Positions 53,593-62,320 of a stretch of 64,000 bases of DNA are shown one piece after another. The notes below the pieces were generated by a model. The model saw only the letters and a list, made by a program, of their open reading frames with translations. It made no database searches and had not been told where the DNA came from. The translations under genes and the position numbers were made by a program. The stretch lies in contig NZ_MIJY01000023.1 of NCBI RefSeq assembly GCF_001730305.1, positions 248,001 through 312,000 on the forward strand. The letters are read 5' to 3'. Each line of letters starts with the position of its first letter. Within the stretch, counting starts at the first letter, position 1. This DNA is from Enterococcus termitis (GTDB lineage: Bacteria > Bacillota > Bacilli > Lactobacillales > Enterococcaceae).

Positions 53593-53966
53593 TTGTTAAG
53601 AACTGTTTAAGATCAGTTTGGAATAAGACGTTTGGTGATTCACAAGTGATGAGACTTCGCTCCCTTTGGTTGTTAAGAACTGTGTAACGTCAGTTTGGAA
53701 TAAGGCGTTTGGTGATTCACAAGTAATGAAACTTCGCTCCCTTTGGTCGCCAAGTACTGTTCAACATCTATTCTGTCTACTTTGTAGCCAATCATAGTGA
53801 TTCAGGAGTAAGGAGACAACGCTCCTAATAGTCGCCTTGTACTGTTCATCATCTACTCTGGCGGAGCCAGTCGTAGTGTTTCGTGAGTAAGGAGACAACG
53901 CTCCTTTTAATCGCCTTGTACTGTTCATCATCTACTCTGGCGAAGCCAGTCGTAGTGATTCACAGC
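53593..53966 (+). repeat. Five imperfect tandem units of 77-85 bases
   Basis: Units start at 53593, 53670, 53747, 53832 and 53911, the last truncated near 53966. All share a segment related to AAGTACTGTTCAACATC, the two last carry hairpins CTGGC-GRA-GCCAG and AGGAG / CTCCT. Units 1-2 are nearly identical, as are 4-5, so duplication happened more than once. A further diverged copy lies at about 57200-57274. Confidence 0.75.
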
Positions 53967-54095
53967 AATATCCAGGAATTTTTCAACCGAAATCTAGGAA
54001 GAAAGCTTTTTCAAAGTTTTGTATAGTAAATGTGTAGAAGTGGAACCGCTTTATTATCCACGAAATAATAAATGCAGATTATTGGAGGGTTTTTG

Positions 54096-55172
54096 ATGAC
54101 GTTGAAAGTTGGAATTATTGGTTGTGGTGGTATTGCGAATGGCAAACATTTGCCGGCACTTGCGCAGGTGCAGGAAGTAGAGTTAGTTGCGTTTTGTGAC
54201 TTGATCAGTGAAAGAGCGGAAGAGGCGAAAATGCATTATGGATCGTTGACCGCTAAAGTATTTACTAATTATCAGGATATGCTTGAAGAGATGGCACTTG
54301 ATGTTGTTCATGTTTGTACCCCGAACAGCACCCATGCAGAATTATCGATTGCAGCAATGGAGGCAGATTGTCATGTGATGTGTGAAAAGCCAATGGCAAA
54401 AACATCTGCTGAAGCACGTCGCATGATCGAAGCAGCAGAGAAAACAGGAAAAAAATTAACGATTGGTTATCAAAATCGTTTCCGCAAAGATTCTACTTAT
54501 TTACATGAAGTTTGTGAAGAAGGAGAGCTAGGAGATATTTATTTTGCTAAAGCCCATGCTATTCGTCGTCGTGCGGTGCCGACTTGGGGTGTGTTTCTTG
54601 ATGAAGAAGCACAAGGCGGCGGACCGCTGATCGATATTGGAACACATGCGTTAGATCTGACCTTGTGGATGATGGACAATTATAAACCAAAATATGTCGT
54701 CGGGAAAGCGTATCATAAATTAGCTGAAACGGAAAATGCAGCGAATGCTTGGGGCGCTTGGGATCCTGAAAAATTTACCGTTGAGGATTCTGCTTTTGGC
54801 TTTATCATGATGGAAAATGGCGCAACAATCTTTTTAGAATCGAGCTGGGCATTAAATAGCTTAGATGTAAAAGAAGCAAAAACAACGTTGCACGGGACAA
54901 AAGGTGGAGCGGATATGAACGAGGGGTTGACCATTAATGGAGAAGATCACAGCACGCTTTTCGAGAAGAAAATCGAATTAGAACCTGGCGGCGTTGATTT
55001 TTATGACGGTGCGGGTGATAAGCCAGAAGTTTTAGAAGCACAATCATGGATCAATGCAATTATCAATGATACAGAACCTGTCGTTAAACCAGAACAGGCA
55101 TTAGTCGTAACCGAAATTCTTGAAGCGATTTATAAAGCATCAGAGACAAATCAGCCTGTATTTTTCAATTAA
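54096..55172 (+). CDS. Gfo/Idh/MocA-family oxidoreductase 1 (358 aa)
   Basis: NAD(P)-dependent sugar-derivative dehydrogenase. The Rossmann motif GIIGCGGIANGKH is at residues 5-17. CEKPMAK (about 97) carries the catalytic Lys of the EKP motif, and GGGPLIDIGTHALDL contains the conserved Asp/His pair of the active site. GGAGGG selects the ATG at 54096. It leads the cluster with ThuA, an isomerase and another member. Substrate could be a 3-keto sugar or inositol relative. Confidence 0.88.
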   Translation: MTLKVGIIGCGGIANGKHLPALAQVQEVELVAFCDLISERAEEAKMHYGSLTAKVFTNYQDMLEEMALDVVHVCTPNSTHAELSIAAMEADCHVMCEKPMAKTSAEARRMIEAAEKTGKKLTIGYQNRFRKDSTYLHEVCEEGELGDIYFAKAHAIRRRAVPTWGVFLDEEAQGGGPLIDIGTHALDLTLWMMDNYKPKYVVGKAYHKLAETENAANAWGAWDPEKFTVEDSAFGFIMMENGATIFLESSWALNSLDVKEAKTTLHGTKGGADMNEGLTINGEDHSTLFEKKIELEPGGVDFYDGAGDKPEVLEAQSWINAIINDTEPVVKPEQALVVTEILEAIYKASETNQPVFFN

Positions 55173-55181
55173 ATCAAGATT

Positions 55182-55479
55182 ATCTAGCTTCACGAGCCAG
55201 CATCTCGGAAAAAAGATAAAACATGAATGTGACAAAAAACGTCACAGTCATGTTTTCCTATTTTTCGTCAATGCTAAACGGCCCATTCAGCTTTTAAATT
55301 ATCTAGCTTCATGGGCTAGTACTACGCTTTGCTTCGATCACATCAATTCCTAAGAGCTAAAGCTCTAAGGATTGAAGGTCTCGGAAAAAAGATAAATGAT
55401 GAATGAGGCAAAAAGCGTCTCAGTTATAATTTCCTATTTTTCAGTCGAGACTAAACGAGCCCGATACGCTTTTAAATTA
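55182..55479. repeat. Two copies of a structured intergenic element
   Basis: Copy 1 (about 55182-55299) and copy 2 (about 55301-55479) begin with ATCTAGCTTCA, contain CTCGGAAAAAAGATAAA, and end in CTTTTAAATTA. Each has an internal hairpin at the same place (copy 1: AAAACATGA / TCATGTTTT and TGTGAC / GTCACA); the arms in copy 2 differ in parallel, implying conserved RNA or DNA structure. Copy 2 has an insert of about 57 bases with its own dyad (AGAGCTAAAGCTCT). No gene fits the 320-base gap 55173-55492. Confidence 0.75.
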
Positions 55480-55492
55480 GGGAGGAAAAATA

Positions 55493-56227
55493 ATGATTCA
55501 AGTTACAGTTTGGAACGAATTTCGCCATGAGAAAACGGATGAAGACGTAAAAAAGGTTTATCCAGACGGGATTCATCAACAGATAGCCCAATTCTTAAAA
55601 GAAGACTTTTCTGTTCGAACAGCAACTCTAGACGAGCCGGAGCATGGCTTGACGGAAGAGGTTTTAGCCAATACCGATGTGTTGATTTGGTGGGGGCATG
55701 TTGCGCATCAAGAAGTATCTGATGAAGTTGTTCAGCGTGTCCATCAATGTGTTTTAGAAGGAATGGGCTTAGTCGTCCTTCATTCAGGTCATATGTCAAA
55801 AATCTTCATGAAACTAATGGGGACATCTTGCGATTTAAAATGGCGGGAAGCACAAGAGCATTGTCGTATCTGGACAGTTGCTCCTAGTCACCCGATTGTT
55901 GAAGGAATCGGAGAGTATATTGAGCTGGAAAAAGAAGAAATGTACGGTGAGCATTTTGATATACCTGCCCCTGATGAATTGATTTTTATCAGCTGGTATC
56001 CTGGCGGAGAAGTTTTCCGCAGTGGTTGTACCTATCATCGAGGCAATGGAAAAATTTTCTACTTCCAACCGGGGCATGAAACATATCCTTCTTATTACAA
56101 TAAAGAGGTGCAAAAAGTCATCAAAAACGGTGTCCGCTGGTGTCAGCCGACACGAAATGCCTATCCTAAGTATGGGCATCACGAACCATTAGAAACAATT
56201 ATGAACAAGAAAGGAAATGACAAATGA
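55493..56227 (+). CDS. thuA: ThuA-like family protein (244 aa)
   Basis: Glutamine-amidotransferase-like fold seen in ThuA of trehalose and disaccharide use, where it takes part in 3-keto-sugar metabolism. Motifs are [34 protein letters not shown] and [10 protein letters not shown] with its conserved His. GGAGGAAAAA precedes the ATG. It overlaps the isomerase by four bases. In rhizobia ThuA works with the dehydrogenase ThuB, which fits the two Gfo/Idh/MocA genes here. Confidence 0.85.
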   Translation: MIQVTVWNEFRHEKTDEDVKKVYPDGIHQQIAQFLKEDFSVRTATLDEPEHGLTEEVLANTDVLIWWGHVAHQEVSDEVVQRVHQCVLEGMGLVVLHSGHMSKIFMKLMGTSCDLKWREAQEHCRIWTVAPSHPIVEGIGEYIELEKEEMYGEHFDIPAPDELIFISWYPGGEVFRSGCTYHRGNGKIFYFQPGHETYPSYYNKEVQKVIKNGVRWCQPTRNAYPKYGHHEPLETIMNKKGNDK

Positions 56228-57192
56228 AACTAGGTGTATTTACTCCTTTATTCAACAATTTAAGCTTTGAAGAAATGATCGATACTGTCTCAAAAGCAGG
56301 TTTAGAAACCGTTGAAATCGGTACAGGCGGTTCTCCTGGAAATGCTCATTTAGATATTGATAAATTATTAGCCAGTTCAGAGGCTAGAAAAGACTATTTA
56401 GCGAAACTTGCAGACAAAGGATTAACAATCAGTGCATTGAGCTGCCATAACAATCCTATTTCGCCTGTAAAAGAAACAGCGCAGGAAGCAGATGAATTAG
56501 TGCAAAAAACGATCAAATTGGCATCGTTAATGAATGTCTCAGTCGTCAATGGCTTTTCTGGGGTGTCTGGCGGAAATCCAACCGATACTCAAGTCAACTG
56601 GCCTGTTTTACCATGGCCGACGGAATATGATGATAATTACAACTATCAATGGGAGAAAAAATTGATTCCCTATTGGAAAAATATCAATACGATTGCGGAA
56701 GCTGCCGGGGTGAAAATCGGGATCGAACTGCACGGCGGGTTCTTATGTCATACACCGTATACAATGCTGAAACTTCGAGAGGCAACTGGAAAAGCGATCG
56801 GCTGTAATTTAGATCCAAGTCATCTGTGGTGGCAAGGGATCGACCCTGTTGCGGCAGTAAAAATTCTAGGTGAAGCAGATGCGATTCATCATTTCCATGC
56901 GAAAGATACGTATTTGGATCAAGAGAATATCAACATGTACGGTTTGACTGATATGCAGCCGTATGGAAATGTAAAAACTCGTTCTTGGACCTTCCGTTCA
57001 GTAGGTTGCGGTCATGATCTAAAAGTCTGGTCAGATATCATCAGCGCATTGAGAATTTATGGCTATGACTATGTTTTAAGCATCGAACATGAAGATCCGA
57101 TTATGTCTACAGAAGAAGGGCTAAACAGAGCAATCACTAATCTGAAAAGTATCATGATCAAAGAACAACCAGCAGAAATGTGGTGGGCTTAA
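56224..57192 (+). CDS. Sugar phosphate isomerase/epimerase, xylose-isomerase-like TIM barrel (322 aa)
   Basis: AP-endonuclease-2 / IolE-IolH-like TIM barrel that isomerises or epimerises keto sugars. Likely metal ligands are Glu in GIELHGGF, Asp in NLDPSHL, His in HHFHAKD and Glu in LSIEHED. The start of the ORF overlaps thuA (ATGA). It is well conserved in length with family members. The precise sugar is undetermined. Confidence 0.88.
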   Translation: MKLGVFTPLFNNLSFEEMIDTVSKAGLETVEIGTGGSPGNAHLDIDKLLASSEARKDYLAKLADKGLTISALSCHNNPISPVKETAQEADELVQKTIKLASLMNVSVVNGFSGVSGGNPTDTQVNWPVLPWPTEYDDNYNYQWEKKLIPYWKNINTIAEAAGVKIGIELHGGFLCHTPYTMLKLREATGKAIGCNLDPSHLWWQGIDPVAAVKILGEADAIHHFHAKDTYLDQENINMYGLTDMQPYGNVKTRSWTFRSVGCGHDLKVWSDIISALRIYGYDYVLSIEHEDPIMSTEEGLNRAITNLKSIMIKEQPAEMWWA

Positions 57193-57199
57193 TTAAGAA

Positions 57200-57274
57200 A
57201 GTAAGGCTTCTAATAGTCGACTTGTACTGTTCACCATTGACTCATTTCGTTTCTCGTGGTTCACAGCAAGGCTA
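57200..57274 (+). repeat. Diverged copy of the tandem-repeat family
   Basis: AGTAAGGCTTC, TAGTCGACTTGTACTGTTCA and GGTTCACAGCAA match parts of the 53.6-54.0 kb units in order. It lies between the isomerase and dehydrogenase 2. Confidence 0.65.
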
Positions 57275-57361
57275 GACATCAAAGAGCAAATCACGACTAT
57301 GTCTGATCCATTTTCCACTATTCCAAATTATGAACACTTTACTATAGAAAGGACTCGAAAA

Positions 57362-58396
57362 ATGACAGCAATCAATTTTGCCGTAATCGGCTATGGCGGT
57401 ATGGGGTCATACCATGTCCACAACATTATGCCGAATGAAAACGAACGAATCCATGTTGTTGGAACCTATGACATTTGCGGTGAACGCCAAAAAATTTCCA
57501 GCCAGCATGATCATAAAATTTACCGCTCATTAGAAGAAGTACTGACAGATGAAGCAATCGAAGCAATACTGATCGCCACACCAAATGATTCACATAAAGA
57601 TTTGGCTATTCAAGCGTTACAGGCAAGAAAACACGTTGTCTGTGAAAAACCGGTTGCAATGAATGTTCAAGAGCTAGATGAGATTCTAAAGGTTGCTAAA
57701 GAAACAAATAAAACATTTATGGTTCATCAAAACCGACGCTGGGACCCAGATTTTTTGATCACTCGAGAACTCTACAAAAATCAACAAATCGGTGATTTAT
57801 TTCAAATTGAAACCCGAGTTCAAGGTGCAAATGGAATCCCAGGAGATTGGCGGCATCAACAAAAACACGGCGGAGGAATGCTGTTGGACTGGGGTGTTCA
57901 TTTACTAGATCAATTATTATTTTTAGTAGATAGTCCAGTCAAAGACGTTTTCGCTGATTTAAGCTATATTCTTGGAGATGAAGTAGATGATGGCTTTATA
58001 GCCTATATCACTTTTGAAAATGGGCTTAGAGCGATTGTTGAAGTCGGAACGACTAATTATACCAAGCTACCGCGCTGGTATTTAAAGGGAACACAGGGAA
58101 CAGCAATCATTCAGGATTGGGATTTATCTGGAGAGATGGTCATCGAGTCCGGTGAAAAAGAGATTCAGGCACCGAAACCGATTCAGGCAGGCGTGGGCTT
58201 GACTAAAACAATGGCGCCGCCTTCAGGAGAAGCGACCAAGACTGTAGCGCTGCCGCAAGGGCATGCGGAATATGGGCCATTTTATAAAAATTTTTATCAG
58301 GTTGTGCGGGAACAAGCAGAACCGGTCGTTAAAAATGACGAGGTCAGAGCAGTCATGACATTGATTGAACAGATCTTTCAAGCGGCAAGGAAATAA
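57362..58396 (+). CDS. Gfo/Idh/MocA-family oxidoreductase 2 (344 aa)
   Basis: Dehydrogenase with the Rossmann motif VIGYGGMGSYH (residues 8-18) and catalytic CEKPVAM (about 96). HGGGMLLDWGVHLLD is the second signature, with Trp for Ile relative to member 1. AAAGGAC is spaced for the ATG at 57362; the frame runs upstream without an SD. It is separated from the isomerase by a repeat element, so it may have its own promoter. Likely acts on the same or a linked substrate. Confidence 0.87.
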   Translation: MTAINFAVIGYGGMGSYHVHNIMPNENERIHVVGTYDICGERQKISSQHDHKIYRSLEEVLTDEAIEAILIATPNDSHKDLAIQALQARKHVVCEKPVAMNVQELDEILKVAKETNKTFMVHQNRRWDPDFLITRELYKNQQIGDLFQIETRVQGANGIPGDWRHQQKHGGGMLLDWGVHLLDQLLFLVDSPVKDVFADLSYILGDEVDDGFIAYITFENGLRAIVEVGTTNYTKLPRWYLKGTQGTAIIQDWDLSGEMVIESGEKEIQAPKPIQAGVGLTKTMAPPSGEATKTVALPQGHAEYGPFYKNFYQVVREQAEPVVKNDEVRAVMTLIEQIFQAARK

Positions 58397-58412
58397 CGTT
58401 CCTTTATTAGTT

Positions 58413-58449
58413 AGTAAAGTATTCTGGAAAGGATGCTTTACTTTTTTTT
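58413..58449 (+). terminator. Terminator after the sugar-derivative cluster
   Basis: AGTAAAGTAT pairs with ATGCTTTACT, followed by TTTTTTT. Confidence 0.85.
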
Positions 58450-58504
58450 AGTCTAAGCATAAAATATGAAGGAGTGTGTTTAGGAAAAGAAAAGGGAGAG
58501 TATC

Positions 58505-60349
58505 GTGAAGGAAAAATTAAAAGTATTCAAGAAAAAATCGATTCGATACCCATTGATCATTATCGGGCTGATCGCGTTAGTCGTTAGCAGCCATTTATAT
58601 TTGCAGTGGTGTCAAAATATGTTATCAACGGATTTAATGTTGAAGTTTGCCTTTTCATGGCATACGGAAAAATTTATATTAGGGAGTCTTGTGCTACTAG
58701 TGTTTTTACTTTTTCTGATCAGTTTGGCAGGATCAGTATTGCTGGGAAGCCTTCTTTACGCGATAACGATCGCAATCGTAGGCTTTGCAGATTATCAAAA
58801 AATGTTTTATCGAACAGAACCGATTTATCCAGATGATCTAAAAATGGTCACAGAGTTTGGCTTGCTTAGAGAAATGATCGGTACGTGGCCATTTATAGCA
58901 ATTTTACTTGTTGCATTGGTTGGATTATTCTTCTTTGGACGAGCGATTTACAAAAGTCGCCTACTATCAAAAAAAATGCAGATCATTCGAGTTGCTGGTT
59001 TGATTATAACGGCTGGCTTACTGTTGTACATTAGTGATTTCAATAAACCAACGAATTTACTTCGTAAAGAGTATGACAAAACAGCACTTTGGATTCCTTA
59101 TAGTCAAAAAATGAATTATTATAATACTGGATTTGTGGGCGGATTTTTGTTTAACCTAAAAGTCGAGGCAATGGATGAACCGGACAATTATTCTAAAAAG
59201 ACGATTGAATCGATCACAGAAAAATATACCAAGCAGGCAAATAAAGCAACAAGCTCAGCGGATGAACAACCGAATATTGTTTTTGTGATGAGTGAGAGTT
59301 TCTCTAATCCGCAACATTTAGCTGGCGTGACCGCAAATAAAAATCCCTTGAAAGACTATTATGAAATTGCAGACAAAACGTATAGCGGACAAATGCTTTC
59401 ACAAAATTATGGCGGCGGAACAGCCAATATTGAATTCGAAGCATTAACCAGTTTTTCTATGGAATTGTTCAATCCGCAAATGACAACACCTTATACGATG
59501 CTGGTTCCTAAGATGACAGAAATGCCATCGATCGTCTCTCTTTTGAAGGAACAAGAATATCAAGCAACGGCAATCCATCCATATAATACATCGATGTATA
59601 AACGTAAAGATGTTTATAAAGTGTTGGGATTTGATCAATTTATTAGTGAAGACACGATGACCTATAAGGATAAGCTGCAAAATAATCCCTATATCTCAGA
59701 TCAATCTGCGTATAAAGAAGTGTTAGATCTCTTAAAAGAGGAGCAACAGCCGCAGTTTGTTCACTTGGTGACGATGCAGACGCATATGCCATACAGTGAT
59801 AAATATACAGCGATGGAATATTCCTCACGAAGTCAGGGAAATAAAAATGCTATTGACAGCTACATGCAAGATATCGCATACAGCAGTGAAGCGTTGAAAG
59901 AATTTACAGAAGAATTACAAAAGGTGAAACGTCGTACGTTAGTTGTTTTTTGGGGCGATCATTTACCAAGTATTTATTCTGACGAAATCAAGGCAGATAA
60001 CGATGAAGTATTGATGCATCAAACTGAATTTTTAATGTATGATAATCAAGGCGAGCTAAGTGGGCAAAGCAAACATGATGCCATCACCAGTCCCTTTTAC
60101 TTTTCACCAACCTTGTTTGAGCAAAGCGGATTGAAGATGACTGGTTTTTATCAATTATTGAACAATCTTGAAAAACAAGTGCCAGCTTTTGAAAAGAACT
60201 TCTATTATACAAGCAGCAACTGGCATAAAACGTTGAAACTGAATAAGGCTCAAGAAGAGCTTTATGAAGAGTATCGTATGATTCAATATGACATTGTATC
60301 AGGTGAGCAATATAGCTTGAAAACTGATTTTTATCAATCGAAGGAGTAA
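58505..60349 (+). CDS. LTA synthase family protein, membrane sulfatase fold (614 aa)
   Basis: Five N-terminal membrane helices (to about residue 185) and an extracellular sulfatase domain like LtaS, which polymerises glycerol phosphate for lipoteichoic acid. Metal-binding and nucleophile blocks: NIVFVMSESFS (about 258), GGGTANIEFEALT with the likely Thr nucleophile (about 300), QTHMPY and FWGDHLPSI. Family relatives also transfer phosphoglycerol or alter glycans, so it may be LtaS2-like or a decorating enzyme. It ends 19 bases before ttcA. Confidence 0.86.
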   Translation: MKEKLKVFKKKSIRYPLIIIGLIALVVSSHLYLQWCQNMLSTDLMLKFAFSWHTEKFILGSLVLLVFLLFLISLAGSVLLGSLLYAITIAIVGFADYQKMFYRTEPIYPDDLKMVTEFGLLREMIGTWPFIAILLVALVGLFFFGRAIYKSRLLSKKMQIIRVAGLIITAGLLLYISDFNKPTNLLRKEYDKTALWIPYSQKMNYYNTGFVGGFLFNLKVEAMDEPDNYSKKTIESITEKYTKQANKATSSADEQPNIVFVMSESFSNPQHLAGVTANKNPLKDYYEIADKTYSGQMLSQNYGGGTANIEFEALTSFSMELFNPQMTTPYTMLVPKMTEMPSIVSLLKEQEYQATAIHPYNTSMYKRKDVYKVLGFDQFISEDTMTYKDKLQNNPYISDQSAYKEVLDLLKEEQQPQFVHLVTMQTHMPYSDKYTAMEYSSRSQGNKNAIDSYMQDIAYSSEALKEFTEELQKVKRRTLVVFWGDHLPSIYSDEIKADNDEVLMHQTEFLMYDNQGELSGQSKHDAITSPFYFSPTLFEQSGLKMTGFYQLLNNLEKQVPAFEKNFYYTSSNWHKTLKLNKAQEELYEEYRMIQYDIVSGEQYSLKTDFYQSKE

Positions 60350-60368
60350 CCCAAAAAAGGAGTAAGCG

Positions 60369-61133
60369 ATGAGTTTTAAAAAGAAAGATAATCAAATTTA
60401 CTACAATCCGATCCGTCGTGCGGTTTTGAATCATCACATGATCCAGCCGGGAGACCAAGTTGCCATTGGTATGAGCGGGGGCAAGGACAGCACTAGTTTA
60501 TTGTATTTTCTTGATATGATCAGCAAACAAAAACGGTTGGGCTTTGAGTTTGAGATTGTACCGATCACTTTGGCGATGGGATTTGATGTAGATATCACTC
60601 CGATGCAAGCGTTTGTTGAGAATTTAGGCTATTCATTGGATGTGGTTCCTACGAATATTGCTCAAGTTGTTTTTGATATTCGTGAGGAACGTTCACCCTG
60701 CTCTTTGTGTGCAAAATTGCGGCGTGGGATCTTGTACAACAGAGCAAAAGAACTAGGGTGTAATAAGGTTGCGTTAGGTCATCATTTGGATGACGCGATC
60801 GAAACGTATTTTATGAATTTTCTATTTCATGGTCAGCTTGCAAGTTTTGAGCCGAAAAGCTATTTATCCAAAACAGCTATCACCTTGATTCGACCACTTC
60901 TTTATATCGAAGAAAAAGACATTATCAGATTCGTAAAAAGAGAAGAGCTGCCAGTGATTTTCAATCCCTGTCCTGTAGACAAAAAAACGAAACGGGAAGA
61001 AATCAAACAGTTGATCAGTCATCTAGCACAAGATTATCCTGATATTCGTGAGAAATTTATTATGGGAATGGAACAGGGAACGGCTGAAAATTTTTGGGCA
61101 AAGTCCATGATGGCAATTGCTGAAACAAAATAG
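60369..61133 (+). CDS. ttcA: TtcA/TilS-superfamily tRNA thiolation protein (254 aa)
   Basis: PP-loop ATPase with SGGKDSTSLLYFL (about residues 35-47). SPCSLCAKLRRGILY contains the CxxC that in TtcA binds an iron-sulfur cluster, and GHHLDDAIETYFMN is the second family block. A further Cys is in FNPCPVD. TtcA makes 2-thiocytidine at position 32 of tRNA; lower homology members exist in Gram-positives, so the modified base is inferred. Follows the LTA synthase gene, probably co-transcribed. Confidence 0.86.
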   Translation: MSFKKKDNQIYYNPIRRAVLNHHMIQPGDQVAIGMSGGKDSTSLLYFLDMISKQKRLGFEFEIVPITLAMGFDVDITPMQAFVENLGYSLDVVPTNIAQVVFDIREERSPCSLCAKLRRGILYNRAKELGCNKVALGHHLDDAIETYFMNFLFHGQLASFEPKSYLSKTAITLIRPLLYIEEKDIIRFVKREELPVIFNPCPVDKKTKREEIKQLISHLAQDYPDIREKFIMGMEQGTAENFWAKSMMAIAETK

Positions 61134-61159
61134 CACTATTTTTTGTAGCGTATAACAAA

Positions 61160-61216
61160 GAGAAAAGATCTGAGTCGCAGCTTTAAGAGCTCTACCTCAA
61201 ATCTTTTCTTTTTTTA
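61160..61216. terminator. Bidirectional terminator between ttcA and the reductase gene
   Basis: AGAAAAGAT pairs with ATCTTTTCT, with an inner TGAG / CTCA pair and AGCT dyad, followed by T run. Confidence 0.8.
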
Positions 61217-61221
61217 TTGAA

Positions 61222-62193
61222 TTATTCTTCTACACATTTTTTTAAGGTCTCTTCGATCGATGCTCGGACATCGTAGCGTTTCACATTCAAGGTGGTAAAG
61301 GTGTCCTCAGGATCAAGGTAGAGATCATATTCCTGCATCATAGCTGATTTTGCTGAATGAATTCCGTGCTCTAAACCAGCTTTTTCAGCATCGGCATCGA
61401 TTTTTTCATAAATTCCTTTTACATCGTCATAAGAGACAACAGGAACCTGTGTCTGCTGCCCTAAAGCTGTAACCATCATTTGATAGAATTCTTGATAGTT
61501 CATATTTGTATCACCGATAGCGTAGGTGCTGCGGTGACGACCATGCTCCATAGCGCCTACGGCAGCTTCGGCAACTTGTTCGACAGTTACCATAGCGGTT
61601 CCGCCTTTAAGTGCTGGGAAGACTTCTTGGCCTTTGATCTGATCAGTAAACATTTTCCAAAGCGGCATTCTGCCAGGCATCGTACCAAAAATATAAGGCA
61701 AACGTAAAACGGTAACATTCATTTCTCCATCACCTTCTGCAAAAGCCACCTGCTCTTGCAACAAACGCATCATTGGATACGCTTCTTGTTTTAAGCCTGA
61801 CTCAGGCAGCCGTTCAGCAAATTCGGCAAAATAAGAACCAAAGACAACAAAATTTTTGATGCCAGCTTCTTTTGCCAAATAAGCCAAACGCTGTGTTGGT
61901 AAGACATTTGCTTCATAGAAAAACTTGGATGCTGGCTTTTTGGGAATGATTCGTTCATCCGCTCCAGCCGCATAAATAAAGCCGTCACAACCGTCGAGCA
62001 TTTCTAAAATAGCTTCATCTGTCATATCGTTGATATCACCTAGTGTGACAGAAACATCGCTAGAAAATAAATCCTCCGCTGGCATTGGCGGTAAAGAAAT
62101 GGTCGCAACTTCATAGCCTTTTCTTAGCAATTCCTCCGTCGTATAATACCCTAAAAAACCAGTTCCACCTAACACAAAAACTTTTTTACTCAT
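61222..62193 (-). CDS. NAD(P)-dependent epimerase/dehydratase-like reductase (323 aa)
   Basis: Extended short-chain-dehydrogenase fold. The nucleotide-binding motif is VLGGTGFLGYYT (residues 6-17). The family's usual YxxxK is not clear (the region after VVFGSYFAEFAE lacks it), which suggests an atypical SDR or NmrA-like protein. GGAGGGG selects the ATG at 62193. It is divergent from the double-AraC regulator, the likely controller. Confidence 0.8.
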   Translation of the reverse strand: MSKKVFVLGGTGFLGYYTTEELLRKGYEVATISLPPMPAEDLFSSDVSVTLGDINDMTDEAILEMLDGCDGFIYAAGADERIIPKKPASKFFYEANVLPTQRLAYLAKEAGIKNFVVFGSYFAEFAERLPESGLKQEAYPMMRLLQEQVAFAEGDGEMNVTVLRLPYIFGTMPGRMPLWKMFTDQIKGQEVFPALKGGTAMVTVEQVAEAAVGAMEHGRHRSTYAIGDTNMNYQEFYQMMVTALGQQTQVPVVSYDDVKGIYEKIDADAEKAGLEHGIHSAKSAMMQEYDLYLDPEDTFTTLNVKRYDVRASIEETLKKCVEE

Positions 62194-62320
62194 GAGAATC
62201 CCCTCCAAAAATTATTTGTGATATAAATCACATGTACAAGTATAGTATAATCTAAAAGAAGAGAACTTATCGGACACTGATACTAATTATCTTATCTTAA
62301 ATAGACAATGAGGTGCTGAA

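Larger units (their letters stand above)
53420..54095. other. Intergenic region of tandem repeats before the sugar-derivative cluster
   Basis: Apart from the terminator at its left end, 676 bases without a supported ORF. The middle is filled by five imperfect tandem units (53593-53966, described separately). To the right (53967-54095) only the SD GGAGGG of the next gene and a diffuse promoter region are seen. Confidence 0.7.

Noticed and set aside
53420-54095. Remnant insertion sequence in the tandem-repeat stretch
   Set aside because: No transposase fragments, terminal inverted repeats or target duplications were seen.
55120-55353. 77-codon ORF over the structured repeat
   Set aside because: Overlaps the dehydrogenase end and the repeat hairpins; no SD.
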